A stretch of DNA of 64,000 bases from Pseudomonas salomonii (GCF_900107155.1 NZ_FNOX01000010.1:186001-250000), one strand, 5' to 3'. Counted from the stretch's first letter, positions 19,818-29,463 are shown. Notes: a model not told the origin generated them from the sequence alone. A program made the numbers and translations.

Positions 19818-19823
19818 AACATC

Positions 19824-19856
19824 AAAAAAGGCTACTCGAAAGAGTGGCCTTTTTTG
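19824..19856 (+). terminator. Terminator of tRNA-fMet copy 2
   Basis: The same hairpin, GAAA loop and T-run as after copy 1, at the same distance from the tRNA end. Confidence 0.92.
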
Positions 19857-19904
19857 TATCCGGTGAAAAAGTTCTTCTGAAACAATGGCATGGCATCTTT
19901 CATG

Positions 19905-19920
19905 AAACCGTATACGGTTT
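19905..19920. promoter_or_regulatory. 16-bp perfect palindrome, possible operator
   Basis: AAACCGTATACGGTTT in the 240-base gap before mprF. It has the size and symmetry of a dimeric regulator site. No regulator can be named and no adjacent promoter is obvious. Confidence 0.35.
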
Positions 19921-20096
19921 GCAGAGTCCATGTCATTGCAAGCTATGCTCAGTACTCAAGCACGACCCTCTACGACCAATGGCCGCTGTCGCCGCCCCCG
20001 GCGATAAGCGTTAATATTTGTAATTATTTTGTCCATAGGGATTGGTAACTTGGCTGGATACCTCCATCCTGTCGCGCACAATCCACGAGGTGATTG

Positions 20097-22739
20097 ATGC
20101 GCGCCAACTCGTCTGAACCACAAGACACCGTCACAGCGGAACAACCGATTACTCCCACCCGTTTGCGTTGGCTGGATCTGTTGAGCAAATACCGTCAACC
20201 CATTGGGCTGGCCGTCACTCTGCTGTTGTTCGCTATCGCCCTGATCGCCTGCCGACACCTGCTGCTGGAGCTCGATCTTTACGCGCTCCACGACTCGATC
20301 CTGGAAGTGCCCAAGCCTGCCTTGCTCGGCGCATTTGCCGCGGCGGTCGCCGGTTTCGTCATTCTATTGGGCTATGAATTCTCCGGCGCGCGTTATGCCG
20401 GCGTAAAGCTGCCGGCCAAAACCCTGGCCATGGGCGGCTTCACCGCCTTTGCCATCGGCAATGCCATTGGCCTGTCGATGCTTTCCGGCGGCTCGGTGCG
20501 CTACCGTTTATATGCACGCCACGGCATCGGCGCCTCGGAAGTGGCGCACATGACCGTATTTGCCAGCCTGGCCCTGGGCACCGCCCTGCCGCCGCTGGCT
20601 GCACTGGCCACCTTGAGTAACTTGCCGGCGGCCTCGACCTACCTGCACGTGTCCCAAGGCCTGCTCGGCGGCATTGCCGGCGCGGTGCTGCTGCTGTCAG
20701 TTGCGCTGTGCATCGGCATTTATCGCCGCCGCCTGCCGGAGCAGCCTTACCCGGACAACCTGCTGGTCAAGGCCGGGCGTCGCACGCTGCGCCTGCCCGG
20801 CCGCCGCCTGACCTTCCTGCAACTGATCATTACCGCGCTGGATGTGGCCGCTGCCGCCACCGTCCTTTATATGTTGCTGCCCGAAGCGCCGCCATTCGGC
20901 CCGTTCCTGCTGGTGTACCTGCTGGCCCTGGCGGCCGGTGTACTCAGCCATGTGCCGGGCGGCGTGGGTGTGTTCGAGGCGATTCTGCTGGCCGCGTTTG
21001 CCGACAAACTCGGCGCCGCGCCATTGGCCGCGGCCCTGCTGCTGTACCGGATGATCTACGTGGTGCTGCCGCTGCTGATCGCCTGTATCTTCCTGCTGGT
21101 CAACGAAGCCCAGCGCCTGTTCCAGACCCAGCAAAGCCTGCGGGTTGCATCGGGCCTGGCGGCGCCGGTGCTGGCCGTACTGGTTTTTTTGTCCGGCGTG
21201 GTCCTGCTTTTTTCCGGCGCCACGCCGGAAATCGACTCACGCCTGGAAAACATCGGGTTCCTGATTCCCCACCGCCTGATTGATGCCTCGCACTTCGGTG
21301 CCAGCCTGATCGGCGTGTTGTGCCTGCTGCTCGCCCAAGGCCTGCGTCGACGTTTGTCGGCGGCCTGGATGCTGACCATGGTGCTGCTGCTGACCGGCGC
21401 CCTGCTCTCGCTGCTCAAGGGTTTTGACTGGGAAGAAGCCAGCCTGATGACCATGACCGCCGTGCTGCTGGCGATCTTCCGTCGCTCGTTTTACCGCGCC
21501 AGCCGCCTGACTGAACTGCCGTTCTCGCCGCTGTACCTGGTGGCCAGCGTCTGCGTGCTGGGCGCCTCGATCTGGCTGCTGCTGTTTGCCTATCAAGATG
21601 TGCCGTACAGCCATCAACTGTGGTGGCAGTTCACCCTGGACGCCAACGCCCCACGGGGCCTGCGTTCGTTGCTGGGTGCGGCGGTGTTGCTGGTCATCGT
21701 GTCGTTGACCTGGCTGTTGCGCACCGCCCGCCCGGTGATCCACCTGCCGACCCCGGATGAGCTGGAGCGCGCCACCAAGATCCTGATGGCCTCCTCGCAA
21801 CCTGACGGCGGCCTGGCGCTGACCGGCGACAAGGCGTTGCTGTTTCACCCCAACGATGAAGCCTTCCTGATGTACGCCCGTCGCGGGCGCAGCCTGGTGG
21901 CCTTGTACGACCCGATCGGCCCGACTCAGCCCCGCGCGGAGATGATCTGGCAGTTCCGTGACCTGTGCGACATCCATCACGCACGCCCCGTGTTCTACCA
22001 GGTACGCGCCGAAAACCTGCCGTACTACATGGACATCGGCCTCACCGCGATCAAGCTGGGCGAAGAAGCCCGCGTCGACCTCAAACGCTTTGACCTGGAA
22101 GCCAAGGGCAAAGAGATGAAGGATCTACGCTACACCTGGAACCGTGGCACCCGGGACGGCTTGTCCCTGGAGATCTGCGACCCGGGCCAGGCGCCGATGG
22201 ATGAGCTCAAAGTCATCTCCGATGCCTGGCTGACCGGCAAGAACGTGCGGGAAAAAGGCTTCTCCCTGGGACGTTTCAGCGACGACTACCTCAAGCACTT
22301 TCGCATCGCGATCATTCGCTTCGAAGGTCGCCCGGTAGCCTTCGCCAACCTGCTCGAGACCTACAACCATGACCTGGCCAGTCTCGACCTGATGCGTGCG
22401 CACCCGGACGCGCCGAAGCTGACCATGGAATTCATGATGGTTGGCCTGATTCAACATTATAAGAACCACGACTACGCCCGCTTCAGCCTCGGCATGGTGC
22501 CGTTGTCGGGCCTGCAACCGCGCCGTGGTGCGCCGCTGACCCAACGCTTGGGCTCGATGGTGTTCCGCCGTGGCGAGCAGCTGTATAACTTCCAAGGTTT
22601 GCGCCGCTTCAAAGACAAGTTCCAGCCTGACTGGGAACCTCGTTATATGGCCGTGCCCGCAGGACTTGATCCGCTGGTGGCACTGGCCGATACCGCCGCC
22701 CTGATTGCGGGCGGCTTGACTGGATTGGTGAAACGCTGA
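20097..22739 (+). CDS. mprF: Aminoacyl-phosphatidylglycerol synthase/flippase MprF
   Basis: An 880-residue bifunctional membrane protein. About 14 N-terminal helices (about 20-555) form the flippase half and part of the synthase. The cytosolic C-terminal DUF2156/GNAT-like domain (about 570-860; PNDEAFLMYARRGRSLVALYDP, RYTWNRGTRDGLSLEI) transfers an amino acid from charged tRNA to phosphatidylglycerol. In P. aeruginosa the homologue PA0920 makes alanyl-PG, raising resistance to cationic peptides; which amino acid is used here is not visible. The ATG at 20097 has GAGG upstream. Its stop overlaps the start of the partner hydrolase gene. Confidence 0.93.
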   Translation: MRANSSEPQDTVTAEQPITPTRLRWLDLLSKYRQPIGLAVTLLLFAIALIACRHLLLELDLYALHDSILEVPKPALLGAFAAAVAGFVILLGYEFSGARYAGVKLPAKTLAMGGFTAFAIGNAIGLSMLSGGSVRYRLYARHGIGASEVAHMTVFASLALGTALPPLAALATLSNLPAASTYLHVSQGLLGGIAGAVLLLSVALCIGIYRRRLPEQPYPDNLLVKAGRRTLRLPGRRLTFLQLIITALDVAAAATVLYMLLPEAPPFGPFLLVYLLALAAGVLSHVPGGVGVFEAILLAAFADKLGAAPLAAALLLYRMIYVVLPLLIACIFLLVNEAQRLFQTQQSLRVASGLAAPVLAVLVFLSGVVLLFSGATPEIDSRLENIGFLIPHRLIDASHFGASLIGVLCLLLAQGLRRRLSAAWMLTMVLLLTGALLSLLKGFDWEEASLMTMTAVLLAIFRRSFYRASRLTELPFSPLYLVASVCVLGASIWLLLFAYQDVPYSHQLWWQFTLDANAPRGLRSLLGAAVLLVIVSLTWLLRTARPVIHLPTPDELERATKILMASSQPDGGLALTGDKALLFHPNDEAFLMYARRGRSLVALYDPIGPTQPRAEMIWQFRDLCDIHHARPVFYQVRAENLPYYMDIGLTAIKLGEEARVDLKRFDLEAKGKEMKDLRYTWNRGTRDGLSLEICDPGQAPMDELKVISDAWLTGKNVREKGFSLGRFSDDYLKHFRIAIIRFEGRPVAFANLLETYNHDLASLDLMRAHPDAPKLTMEFMMVGLIQHYKNHDYARFSLGMVPLSGLQPRRGAPLTQRLGSMVFRRGEQLYNFQGLRRFKDKFQPDWEPRYMAVPAGLDPLVALADTAALIAGGLTGLVKR

Positions 22740-24025
22740 TGATTCGACGCTCCTGGCGGTATGTATTGGCCTTAGTAGTGCTGCTCGCGCTGATCGCGGC
22801 GGGTGGCTTTTGGTACTGGAACCGCCCTGCCCCGCAACCGACCCTGGAACAACTGCCCCAGGCCGACGGTTCGGTGATGACCCGTGTGACGCCTAACGGC
22901 TCGGCCAAGGCCCGCGTGGCCGTGGCCGTAATGGCCGACGAAACCTTGAGCGACAGCCAGCTGATTGCCCTGAGCCAGGGCGGCTCGGCGCAGATCGTGC
23001 AAGTGATCCTGCCAAAAGATGACTGCAAGCTGCAGGAACAAGCCCTGCAAAGCGCCCTGGCCCAGCTTAAAGGCCCGGCGACGCTGGTGAGCGGTATCGG
23101 CCCTGGCGCCGCGCTCGCCTGGCGCTGGCTGGCGTCACAGAACGACGACAAGGCCAACGCCATCTCCGTCGGCTTCGCCCTGGTGCAGGAAGGCTGCAAG
23201 GACCCACTGCCGAAAACCTCCGCCCACGGCAACTGGCTGGTGGCGTGGAACGATAACCCTGACGATGAAAGCGCCAGTTTCGTCCGCGATACACCGCGCG
23301 CGACGACCAGCATCAGCGACTACGACATTCACTACCCGCAAGTGTTGAACAACGAACTGCGCAAGCAATTGGTCGGTTCGGACAACGGCGGCCTGGCGAT
23401 TCCGGTGGTCGAAGTACCGGCCGGCCAAGCCAAGGACACCGTTACCCTGTTCCTCTCCGGTGATGGCGGCTGGCGTGACCTGGACCGCGATGTAGCCGGT
23501 GAAATGGCCAAGATCGGCTACCCGGTGGTCGGCATCGACACCCTGCGCTACTACTGGCAGCACAAGACCCCGGAACAAAGCGCCAAAGACCTCACCGAGC
23601 TGATGCAGCACTACCGCCAGAAGTGGGGCACCAAACGCTTCGTACTGACCGGCTATTCGTTCGGCGCAGACGTATTGCCGGCGATCTACAACCGCATGCC
23701 GGAAAGCGAACAGCAACGTGTCGACGCCATCATCCTGCTCGCCTTTGCACGCACCGGCAGCTTTGAAATCGAAGTGGAAGGCTGGCTGGGCAACGCCGGC
23801 AAAGAAGCCGCCACCGGCCCGGAAATGGCCAAGCTGCCGGCGGACAAAGTGGTGTGCATCTACGGTGCTGAAGAAGTCAACGAGAGTGGCTGCACCGATA
23901 CCACGGCTGTGGGCGAGGCGGTGAAGCTGCCGGGCGGGCATCACTTTGATGAGAACTACCCGGCGCTGGCTCAGCGTTTGGTGGATATCATTGTGAAGCA
24001 CCAGGCGAAGGACAAGGCCGAGTAA
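22739..24025 (+). CDS. VirJ/AcvB-type periplasmic hydrolase, likely aminoacyl-PG hydrolase
   Basis: A 428-residue protein with one N-terminal membrane anchor (about 7-27) and a periplasmic C-terminal alpha/beta-hydrolase domain (about 230-425). The domain shows FLSGDGGWRDLDRDVAGEM and the nucleophile elbow GYSFGAD; the HHFD near the C terminus is a candidate catalytic His. The ATG overlaps the mprF stop (TGATG), so translation is coupled. This matches P. aeruginosa PA0919, reported to hydrolyse alanyl-PG, and Agrobacterium AcvB, which acts on lysyl-PG. It would tune the lipid made by MprF. Confidence 0.88.
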   Translation: MIRRSWRYVLALVVLLALIAAGGFWYWNRPAPQPTLEQLPQADGSVMTRVTPNGSAKARVAVAVMADETLSDSQLIALSQGGSAQIVQVILPKDDCKLQEQALQSALAQLKGPATLVSGIGPGAALAWRWLASQNDDKANAISVGFALVQEGCKDPLPKTSAHGNWLVAWNDNPDDESASFVRDTPRATTSISDYDIHYPQVLNNELRKQLVGSDNGGLAIPVVEVPAGQAKDTVTLFLSGDGGWRDLDRDVAGEMAKIGYPVVGIDTLRYYWQHKTPEQSAKDLTELMQHYRQKWGTKRFVLTGYSFGADVLPAIYNRMPESEQQRVDAIILLAFARTGSFEIEVEGWLGNAGKEAATGPEMAKLPADKVVCIYGAEEVNESGCTDTTAVGEAVKLPGGHHFDENYPALAQRLVDIIVKHQAKDKAE

Positions 24026-24049
24026 TCCTACCTGTACGCGGATTAAAAC

Positions 24050-24069
24050 TGTGGGAGCCAGCTCCCACA
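24050..24069. repeat. Minimal REP palindrome
   Basis: TGTGGGAGCCAGCTCCCACA: two GTGGGAGC arms fused with almost no loop, between the convergent hydrolase and recJ genes. It looks like a REP pair that lost its internal part. Confidence 0.75.
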
Positions 24070-24093
24070 GTTGTTTTGCGGTGTTAATAAGCG

Positions 24094-25803
24094 CTAGCGC
24101 GGTTCGATATGCGCAATCATCAGCTGCACAGTTTCATTGCCACGAAACTCGTTCACATCCAGCTTGTAGGCCAACTCCACCCAACGCACCGTCGGGTTCG
24201 GCCAGACTTCACGGTCCACACCAAACGCAATGCCATCGAGCTTCACTGACCCGCATTCGCTCTTGAGCACCACTTTAAGGTGCCGCTCGCCAACCACACG
24301 CTGTTCCACCAACTGAAACACACCGTGAAACAACGGCTCGGGAAAGTGCTGGCCCCATGGCCCTGCATGTCGCAGGGCACGCGCCAGTTCCAGGTGAAAC
24401 TCTTCCACCGCCAACGTACCGTCGGTCAACAGGCGACCGGTGAGGTCTTCTTCACACAGTTGCCGGCGCACTTCGGCATCAAAGGCTTCGGCAAACAGTG
24501 GGAAGTTTTCCTCGGGCAAGGTCAGGCCGGCGGCCATGGCGTGGCCGCCGTATTTGGCGATCAGGTTGGGATGCTGGCTGGCGACCACCGCCAGGGCATC
24601 ACGGATGTGAAAACCCTGTACAGAGCGCCCTGAGCCCTTGAGCAGGCCATCACCGGCGTCGGCGAAGGCGATGGTCGGGCGGAAATACCGCTCTTTCATG
24701 CGTGACGCCAGAATACCGATCACACCTTGGTGCCATTCCGGGTCGAACAGGCACAAGCCGTAAGGCATCGACTCCACCGGCAAGTCCTTGAGCTGGGCCA
24801 GGGCCTCGCGCTGCATGCCTTGCTCGATGGATTTGCGGTCCTGGTTCATGCCGTCCAGTTGCGCGGCCATTTCCCGTGCCGCCGCCACGTCACTGGTGAG
24901 CAGGCATTCGATGCCCAGGCTCATATCATCCAGGCGCCCTGCGGCATTGAGGCGTGGCCCGAGGATAAAACCGAGGTCGGTGGAGGTGATACGCGCGTGG
25001 TCACGCTTGGCCACTTCGAGGATCGCCTTGATCCCCGGCCGCGCACGCCCGGCACGAATACGCTCCAGGCCTTGGTGCACCAGGATGCGGTTGTTGGCAT
25101 CCAGCGGCACCACGTCAGCGACGCTGCCCAGGGCGACCAGGTCGAGCAGCTCGCCGATGTTCGGCTGCGGTTTGTTGTCGTACCAGCCCAGGCTGCGCAA
25201 CCGCGCGCGCAGGGCCATGAGCACGTAGAAGATCACACCGACGCCGGCCAGCGCCTTGCTGGGGAACTCGCAGCCAGGCTGGTTCGGGTTGACGATGGCA
25301 TCCGCCGCCGGCAATTCATCGCCGGGCAAGTGGTGGTCGGTGACCAAAACCTGCAACCCGGCGGCCTTCGCTGCCGCCACGCCTTCAACGCTGGAGATGC
25401 CGTTATCCACAGTGATCAGCAGCTGCGGCTCGCGTTGCAGCGCCACCGCGACGATTTCCGGGGTCAGGCCGTAGCCGTATTCGAAGCGGTTGGGCACCAG
25501 GTAATCGACATGGGCCGCACCCAGCAAACGCAGGCCCAAGGTGCCCACGGTACTGGCCGTGGCACCATCGGCGTCGAAGTCACCGACGATAAGGATGCGC
25601 TGGCGCTGCTCCAGGGCCGTCACCAGCAGGTCTACCGCCGCGTCGATGCCCTTGAGTTGCTGGTAGGGAATCAACCGCGCCAGGCTCTTGTCCAGCTCAG
25701 CCTCAGACTGCACCCCGCGTGCGGCGTAGAGACGGGTCAACAGCGGTGGCAATTCACCGAGAAACGGCAGGACAGCGGGCAACGGGCGAGGATCGATACG
25801 CAT
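24094..25803 (-). CDS. recJ: Single-stranded-DNA-specific exonuclease RecJ
   Basis: A 569-residue DHH-family 5'-3' exonuclease. The DHH phosphoesterase motifs are GDFDADGATASTVG, ITVDNGISS and VTDHHLPGDELPAADAIVNPN. The DHHA1 domain has the KGSGRSVQGFHIRDAL and KYGGHAMAAG segments, and an OB-fold C terminus follows. It resects DNA ends in RecF-pathway recombination and mismatch repair. The length is as expected for RecJ. The region just upstream (25804-25882) has only A/T-rich sequence and a short imperfect repeat. Confidence 0.97.
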   Translation of the reverse strand: MRIDPRPLPAVLPFLGELPPLLTRLYAARGVQSEAELDKSLARLIPYQQLKGIDAAVDLLVTALEQRQRILIVGDFDADGATASTVGTLGLRLLGAAHVDYLVPNRFEYGYGLTPEIVAVALQREPQLLITVDNGISSVEGVAAAKAAGLQVLVTDHHLPGDELPAADAIVNPNQPGCEFPSKALAGVGVIFYVLMALRARLRSLGWYDNKPQPNIGELLDLVALGSVADVVPLDANNRILVHQGLERIRAGRARPGIKAILEVAKRDHARITSTDLGFILGPRLNAAGRLDDMSLGIECLLTSDVAAAREMAAQLDGMNQDRKSIEQGMQREALAQLKDLPVESMPYGLCLFDPEWHQGVIGILASRMKERYFRPTIAFADAGDGLLKGSGRSVQGFHIRDALAVVASQHPNLIAKYGGHAMAAGLTLPEENFPLFAEAFDAEVRRQLCEEDLTGRLLTDGTLAVEEFHLELARALRHAGPWGQHFPEPLFHGVFQLVEQRVVGERHLKVVLKSECGSVKLDGIAFGVDREVWPNPTVRWVELAYKLDVNEFRGNETVQLMIAHIEPR

Positions 25804-25882
25804 GGGACGAAGGGGAATTCTCTGTAGTGGATATTAGTAATGAGCTGCAAGATTCAAGCTTGCCGCTTGAAGCTGTACCTCT

Positions 25883-26425
25883 TCAGCCGCGTTCGCCAAC
25901 CAGCCATTGCAATTGCACTTCATGCTGGCCACGGTCGTCAGTCACAAAAATGGTGCCTTCGCTGATCATCACGTCCCACTTGATCACGCGCGGCATGTCC
26001 TTGGCCAGGGTCTCGAGGACTTCCTGCGGCACGGCGGCAATGTGGACGTTCTTGAGGTTATTGGCCACCGGCACCACCTTGCCTTCCCATACACGCAGGC
26101 TGCCATAGGCCAGCAGGCTGGTGCGCTCGGTGCGGCGTGAGCACCAGGTCAGGCGGTCGGCGTCGGGCTGGCCGACTTCAATCCAGTGCAGCACCCGATC
26201 ATCCAGGCTTTTTTCCCACAGGGCCGGCTCGTCTACATCTGACAGGCCACGCCCGAACGCCAACTGCTCGTTGTACCAAAGGGCGTAGGCCAGCAGCCGC
26301 ACGGTCATGCGTTCTTCGGTTTCCGAAGGGTGGCGGGCGATGGTCTGTTTGACGCTCTCGTACACCGAGCGATCGAGGTCGGTGAGGTTGAGTTCGAATT
26401 TGTAGGTCGTGGACGGCTGGGCCAT
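25883..26425 (-). CDS. yaeQ: YaeQ family protein
   Basis: A 180-residue protein matching the YaeQ family: starts MAQPSTTYKFELNLTDLDRSVYES, contains ARHPSETEERMTVRLLAYALWY and the SDVDEPALWEKSLDDRVLHWIEVGQPD block. The fold is related to PD-(D/E)xK nucleases; older reports tied YaeQ to haemolysin or transcription effects in E. coli without a settled function. It lies upstream of recJ on the same strand. Confidence 0.92.
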   Translation of the reverse strand: MAQPSTTYKFELNLTDLDRSVYESVKQTIARHPSETEERMTVRLLAYALWYNEQLAFGRGLSDVDEPALWEKSLDDRVLHWIEVGQPDADRLTWCSRRTERTSLLAYGSLRVWEGKVVPVANNLKNVHIAAVPQEVLETLAKDMPRVIKWDVMISEGTIFVTDDRGQHEVQLQWLVGERG

Positions 26426-26573
26426 GAACGGGCTTCTAAAGACAGGGAAAGGTCGCCAGTCTAACCGATGGGGCAGCCATTGAACGAATACTGCGCTGCA
26501 TCATGCTTATCCCTGGGCCGCTCGCCTATGTTAAAAGGCATGACACCACCGCCCCTGCTTGCTAAGGATCCTC

Positions 26574-27773
26574 ATGTCGTTTAATGCCAAACCGCTCGCC
26601 GGCCTGAAAGTCATCGAACTGGGCACCCTGATCGCCGGCCCGTTCGCCTCACGCATCTGCGCCGAATTCGGTGCCGAAGTGGTCAAGGTCGAATCCCCCG
26701 ATGGCGGCGACCCGCTGCGCAAGTGGCGCAAGCTGTACGAAGGCACCTCGCTGTGGTGGTTTGTGCAGGCGCGCAATAAAAAGTCGCTGACCCTGAATCT
26801 CAAACACCCGGATGGCCTGGCGATTCTTAAACAGCTGCTGGCGGACGCCGACATCCTGATCGAAAACTTCCGCCCCGGTGTACTGGAAAAACTCGGTTTG
26901 AGCTGGGAAACCCTGCACGCGCTGAACCCCAGGCTGGTGATGGTCCGCCTCTCCGGTTTCGGCCAGACCGGACCGATGAAAGACCAGCCGGGCTTTGGTG
27001 CGGTGGGCGAGTCCATGGGCGGTTTGCGCTATATCACCGGCTTCGAAGACCGCCCGCCGGTGCGCACCGGAATTTCAATCGGCGATTCCATTGCGGCCCT
27101 GTGGGCGGTAATCGGCGCGCTGATGGCGCTGCGGCACCGGGAAGTCAACGGCGGGCTCGGCCAAGTGGTGGATGTGGCGCTGTACGAAGCCATCTTCGCG
27201 ATGATGGAAAGCATGATCCCGGAGTTCGACGTGTTCGGGTTTATCCGCGAGCGCACCGGCAACATCATGCCCGGCATCACGCCTTCCTCGATTCATACCA
27301 GTGCCGACGGAAAGCATGTGCAGATCGGCGCCAATGGCGATGCGATCTTCAAGCGCTTCATGAGCGCCATCGGCCGCGACGACCTGGCCAACGACCCGAC
27401 ACTGGCCAGCAATGACGGGCGTGACAGCCGCCGTGACGAGCTTTACGGGGTGATTGATCGCTGGGTCAACTCGCTGCCGCTGGAACAAGTGGTCGAACAA
27501 CTGAACAAGGCCGAAGTGCCCGCCAGCCGTATCTACAGTGCCGAAGACATGCTCGGCGACCCGCAGTTTCTGGCCCGGGAAATGTTCCTCAAGGCGCAAT
27601 TGCCAGGTGGCAAGGACTTCAAAATGCCCGGCATCGTGCCCAAGCTCTCCGAGACGCCAGGCAGTTGCGAATGGGTTGGGCCGCAGTTGGGTGAGCACAA
27701 CAGCACGGTGCTCAATGAGCTGGGTTACGACGCCGCCGCCATTACCCGTTTGCGTGAGGATGGCGCGATCTGA
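26574..27773 (+). CDS. CaiB/BaiF family CoA transferase
   Basis: A 399-residue class III CoA transferase. It has the N-terminal GLKVIELGTLIAGPFASRICAEFGAEVVKVE motif, DILIENFRPGVLEKLGL, and the catalytic Asp region (GFGAVGESMGGLRYITG, then ISIGDSIAALWAVIGAL). Such enzymes move CoA between carboxylic acids; the acid cannot be deduced. The start at 26574 has AAGGA six bases upstream. The TGA overlaps the next ATG, so it is coupled to a periplasmic-binding-like protein. Confidence 0.88.
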   Translation: MSFNAKPLAGLKVIELGTLIAGPFASRICAEFGAEVVKVESPDGGDPLRKWRKLYEGTSLWWFVQARNKKSLTLNLKHPDGLAILKQLLADADILIENFRPGVLEKLGLSWETLHALNPRLVMVRLSGFGQTGPMKDQPGFGAVGESMGGLRYITGFEDRPPVRTGISIGDSIAALWAVIGALMALRHREVNGGLGQVVDVALYEAIFAMMESMIPEFDVFGFIRERTGNIMPGITPSSIHTSADGKHVQIGANGDAIFKRFMSAIGRDDLANDPTLASNDGRDSRRDELYGVIDRWVNSLPLEQVVEQLNKAEVPASRIYSAEDMLGDPQFLAREMFLKAQLPGGKDFKMPGIVPKLSETPGSCEWVGPQLGEHNSTVLNELGYDAAAITRLREDGAI

Positions 27774-28645
27774 TGGTTCGCCCGTACATCCGCTTGCTGC
27801 TTGTAAGCATATTGCTCGGCAGTTGGTCGCTCTCGGCACGGGCCGAGAACACAATGACCTGGCTGCTGCGCGACCTGCCGCCAATGACCATCTTCGAAGG
27901 CCCGCAAAAAAACCAGGGCGCACTCGACCAACTGTTGCCGCTGCTCATGGAGCACCTGCCGGAGTATCGGCATCAAGTGATGCACGTCAACCGCGCGCGC
28001 GGCATTCAAATGTTGCGTGCTCAACCCCTGATCTGTGATCCATCGCTGCTGTGGACGCCAGAGCGCGCCCAGTACGTGGTGTTTTCCGCCCAGGCATTCG
28101 TGGCGGTCAGCAATGGGGTGACGATCCCGCGCAGCCAACAGGCGGCCATGGCGCCCTATATCGTCGAGGGTCAGTTTGACCTGCAAGCCTTTCTCAAAGC
28201 CCATAAGGCGCGCATCGGCGCCACTGCCGAACGCAGCTACGGCCCCACCGTCGATGAACAGCTCAAGCACGCTGACCCGCACACCCTGGCCCTGCATTAT
28301 GGCAATGACGCCCTGGGCAGCCTGTTGCAGATGCAACGTCTGGGGCGACTTGAGGCCGTGCTGGGCTACCCGCCGGAAATCCGCTATCACGCCCAGCAAC
28401 AGGGGATTGCGGCCCAGGACCTGCTGTTCTTTCCCATCAAGGGTTCAGCGCCTTACCAGCGCACGCATATCGGCTGCTCCAACACGCCTCAAGGTCGCCA
28501 GGCCATACAGCGAATCGATCAGGCGTTGGGTGAGATCCCACTGGAGCAAGTGCAACAGTCCTACGCTTCGTGGTTAGACCCAGCAATGCGTGAACAGTAT
28601 TTGTTGGATAACCCGAGCTTTTTCCTGAACTCCCCCGAGCCTTGA
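27773..28645 (+). CDS. TIGR02285-like periplasmic substrate-binding-fold protein
   Basis: A 290-residue exported protein. The signal peptide (about 1-24) ends SARAEN. The mature part resembles the solute-binding type-3 fold used in amino-acid transporters and is similar to family TIGR02285, found as stand-alone proteins in Pseudomonas. There is no adjacent permease or ATPase, so import is not evident. Translation is coupled to the CoA transferase by a TGATG overlap. Confidence 0.75.
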   Translation: MVRPYIRLLLVSILLGSWSLSARAENTMTWLLRDLPPMTIFEGPQKNQGALDQLLPLLMEHLPEYRHQVMHVNRARGIQMLRAQPLICDPSLLWTPERAQYVVFSAQAFVAVSNGVTIPRSQQAAMAPYIVEGQFDLQAFLKAHKARIGATAERSYGPTVDEQLKHADPHTLALHYGNDALGSLLQMQRLGRLEAVLGYPPEIRYHAQQQGIAAQDLLFFPIKGSAPYQRTHIGCSNTPQGRQAIQRIDQALGEIPLEQVQQSYASWLDPAMREQYLLDNPSFFLNSPEP

Positions 28646-28676
28646 GCCTGTGCCGGATAAATCCCAAGCAAAAAGA

Positions 28677-28710
28677 AACCCCGAAGAGTGGGGAGACACT
28701 TCGGGGTTAA
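28677..28710 (+). terminator. Hairpin terminator after the CoA-transferase operon
   Basis: AACCCCGAAG and CTTCGGGGTT pair around a GT-rich loop about 30 bases after the stop. Only a short TTAA follows, so strength is uncertain. Confidence 0.65.
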
Positions 28711-28827
28711 ACGTGGCCTACAAAGACCAGTACAACAAGCCACAAACACCGGAGCACAATGTTTGCTCTTGTTGTTAAAAAATCTGACCGGGCATGGCGT
28801 AGGAAGTTTCGCCAATTAAACAATTCT

Positions 28828-29112
28828 TCATGCGAGCGCGCTGCCGCGAGTCTGTGCGGCGTTGCGCAAGGCGGCAATCACCGAGGGTTCCAGGCGCCCT
28901 TCGGCTATTTTAAGGTCGCGCAGCAGGCAATCGACCACATCCACCAGCACGCGCTTATCCGTCAATTGCGCCCGATCGACTTCCCGCTCGACGACAATAG
29001 CGCCAGCCGGATTCTTCACGGTCACCAGGCACTCATCCTGCACACCCGAGGTGGTCAACGTAACCTGATAAGGGCTCAGTGCTTCTTCGAGCAATAGGCT
29101 GATACTTTCCAT
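28828..29112 (-). CDS. DUF3509 domain-containing small protein
   Basis: A 94-residue cytoplasmic protein beginning MESISLLLEEALSPYQVTLT, matching the Pseudomonas DUF3509 family as I remember it. No catalytic motif is visible; the pattern is a small beta-rich N-terminal half and a helical C-terminal half (LVDVVDCLLRDLKIAEGRLEPSVI). An upstream in-frame GTG at 29124 is possible. The function is unknown. Confidence 0.8.
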   Translation of the reverse strand: MESISLLLEEALSPYQVTLTTSGVQDECLVTVKNPAGAIVVEREVDRAQLTDKRVLVDVVDCLLRDLKIAEGRLEPSVIAALRNAAQTRGSALA

Positions 29113-29411
29113 CTCGATCACCACTCAATCATTCGAATAAAGTTCGAAAAACAAAAATGTCACTAAGATGCTGACATTCAAGTGACCCGTGCCCGCAGCA
29201 GAAAGTTCGACCTTTTGTGTCGTCACCTGCCCGAGTCAATCGAGCATGCACGGCAAAGATGACAGAGAGAAAACAACCACCCACAAGCTGGAACCCCAGG
29301 ATGCCCCTCGGCGCCCGCCTTGAAAGCCGCGCCTGGCGCTGTGCCGACGACCGCCCGATGTTCCTGATGGGCTGGCGCGTGACGAACGGGCACATCCTCT
29401 ATTGCCAGAAT
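29113..29411. other. Intergenic region without a supported gene
   Basis: No ORF with a ribosome site or recognisable product. A/T-rich sequence just upstream of the DUF3509 gene (about 29120-29170) probably carries its promoter; a short ORF on the plus strand runs through the thrC terminator and into thrC and was discounted. Confidence 0.6.
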
Positions 29412-29440
29412 GAAAAAGCCCGTCACGAAGACGGGCTTGA
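29412..29440 (-). terminator. Terminator of thrC
   Basis: AAGCCCGT (29416-29423) pairs with ACGGGCTT (29431-29438). On the minus strand the stem is followed by a T-run. It lies about 25 bases after the thrC stop. Confidence 0.88.
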
Positions 29441-29463
29441 TCTGCTGCGCAATAACCGGCGGG

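Noticed and set aside
19863..19879. TTTTTCAC-containing ColR-box-like sequence on the minus strand
   Set aside because: No minus-strand gene follows and the first consensus positions do not fit; it sits between the tRNA terminator and mprF.
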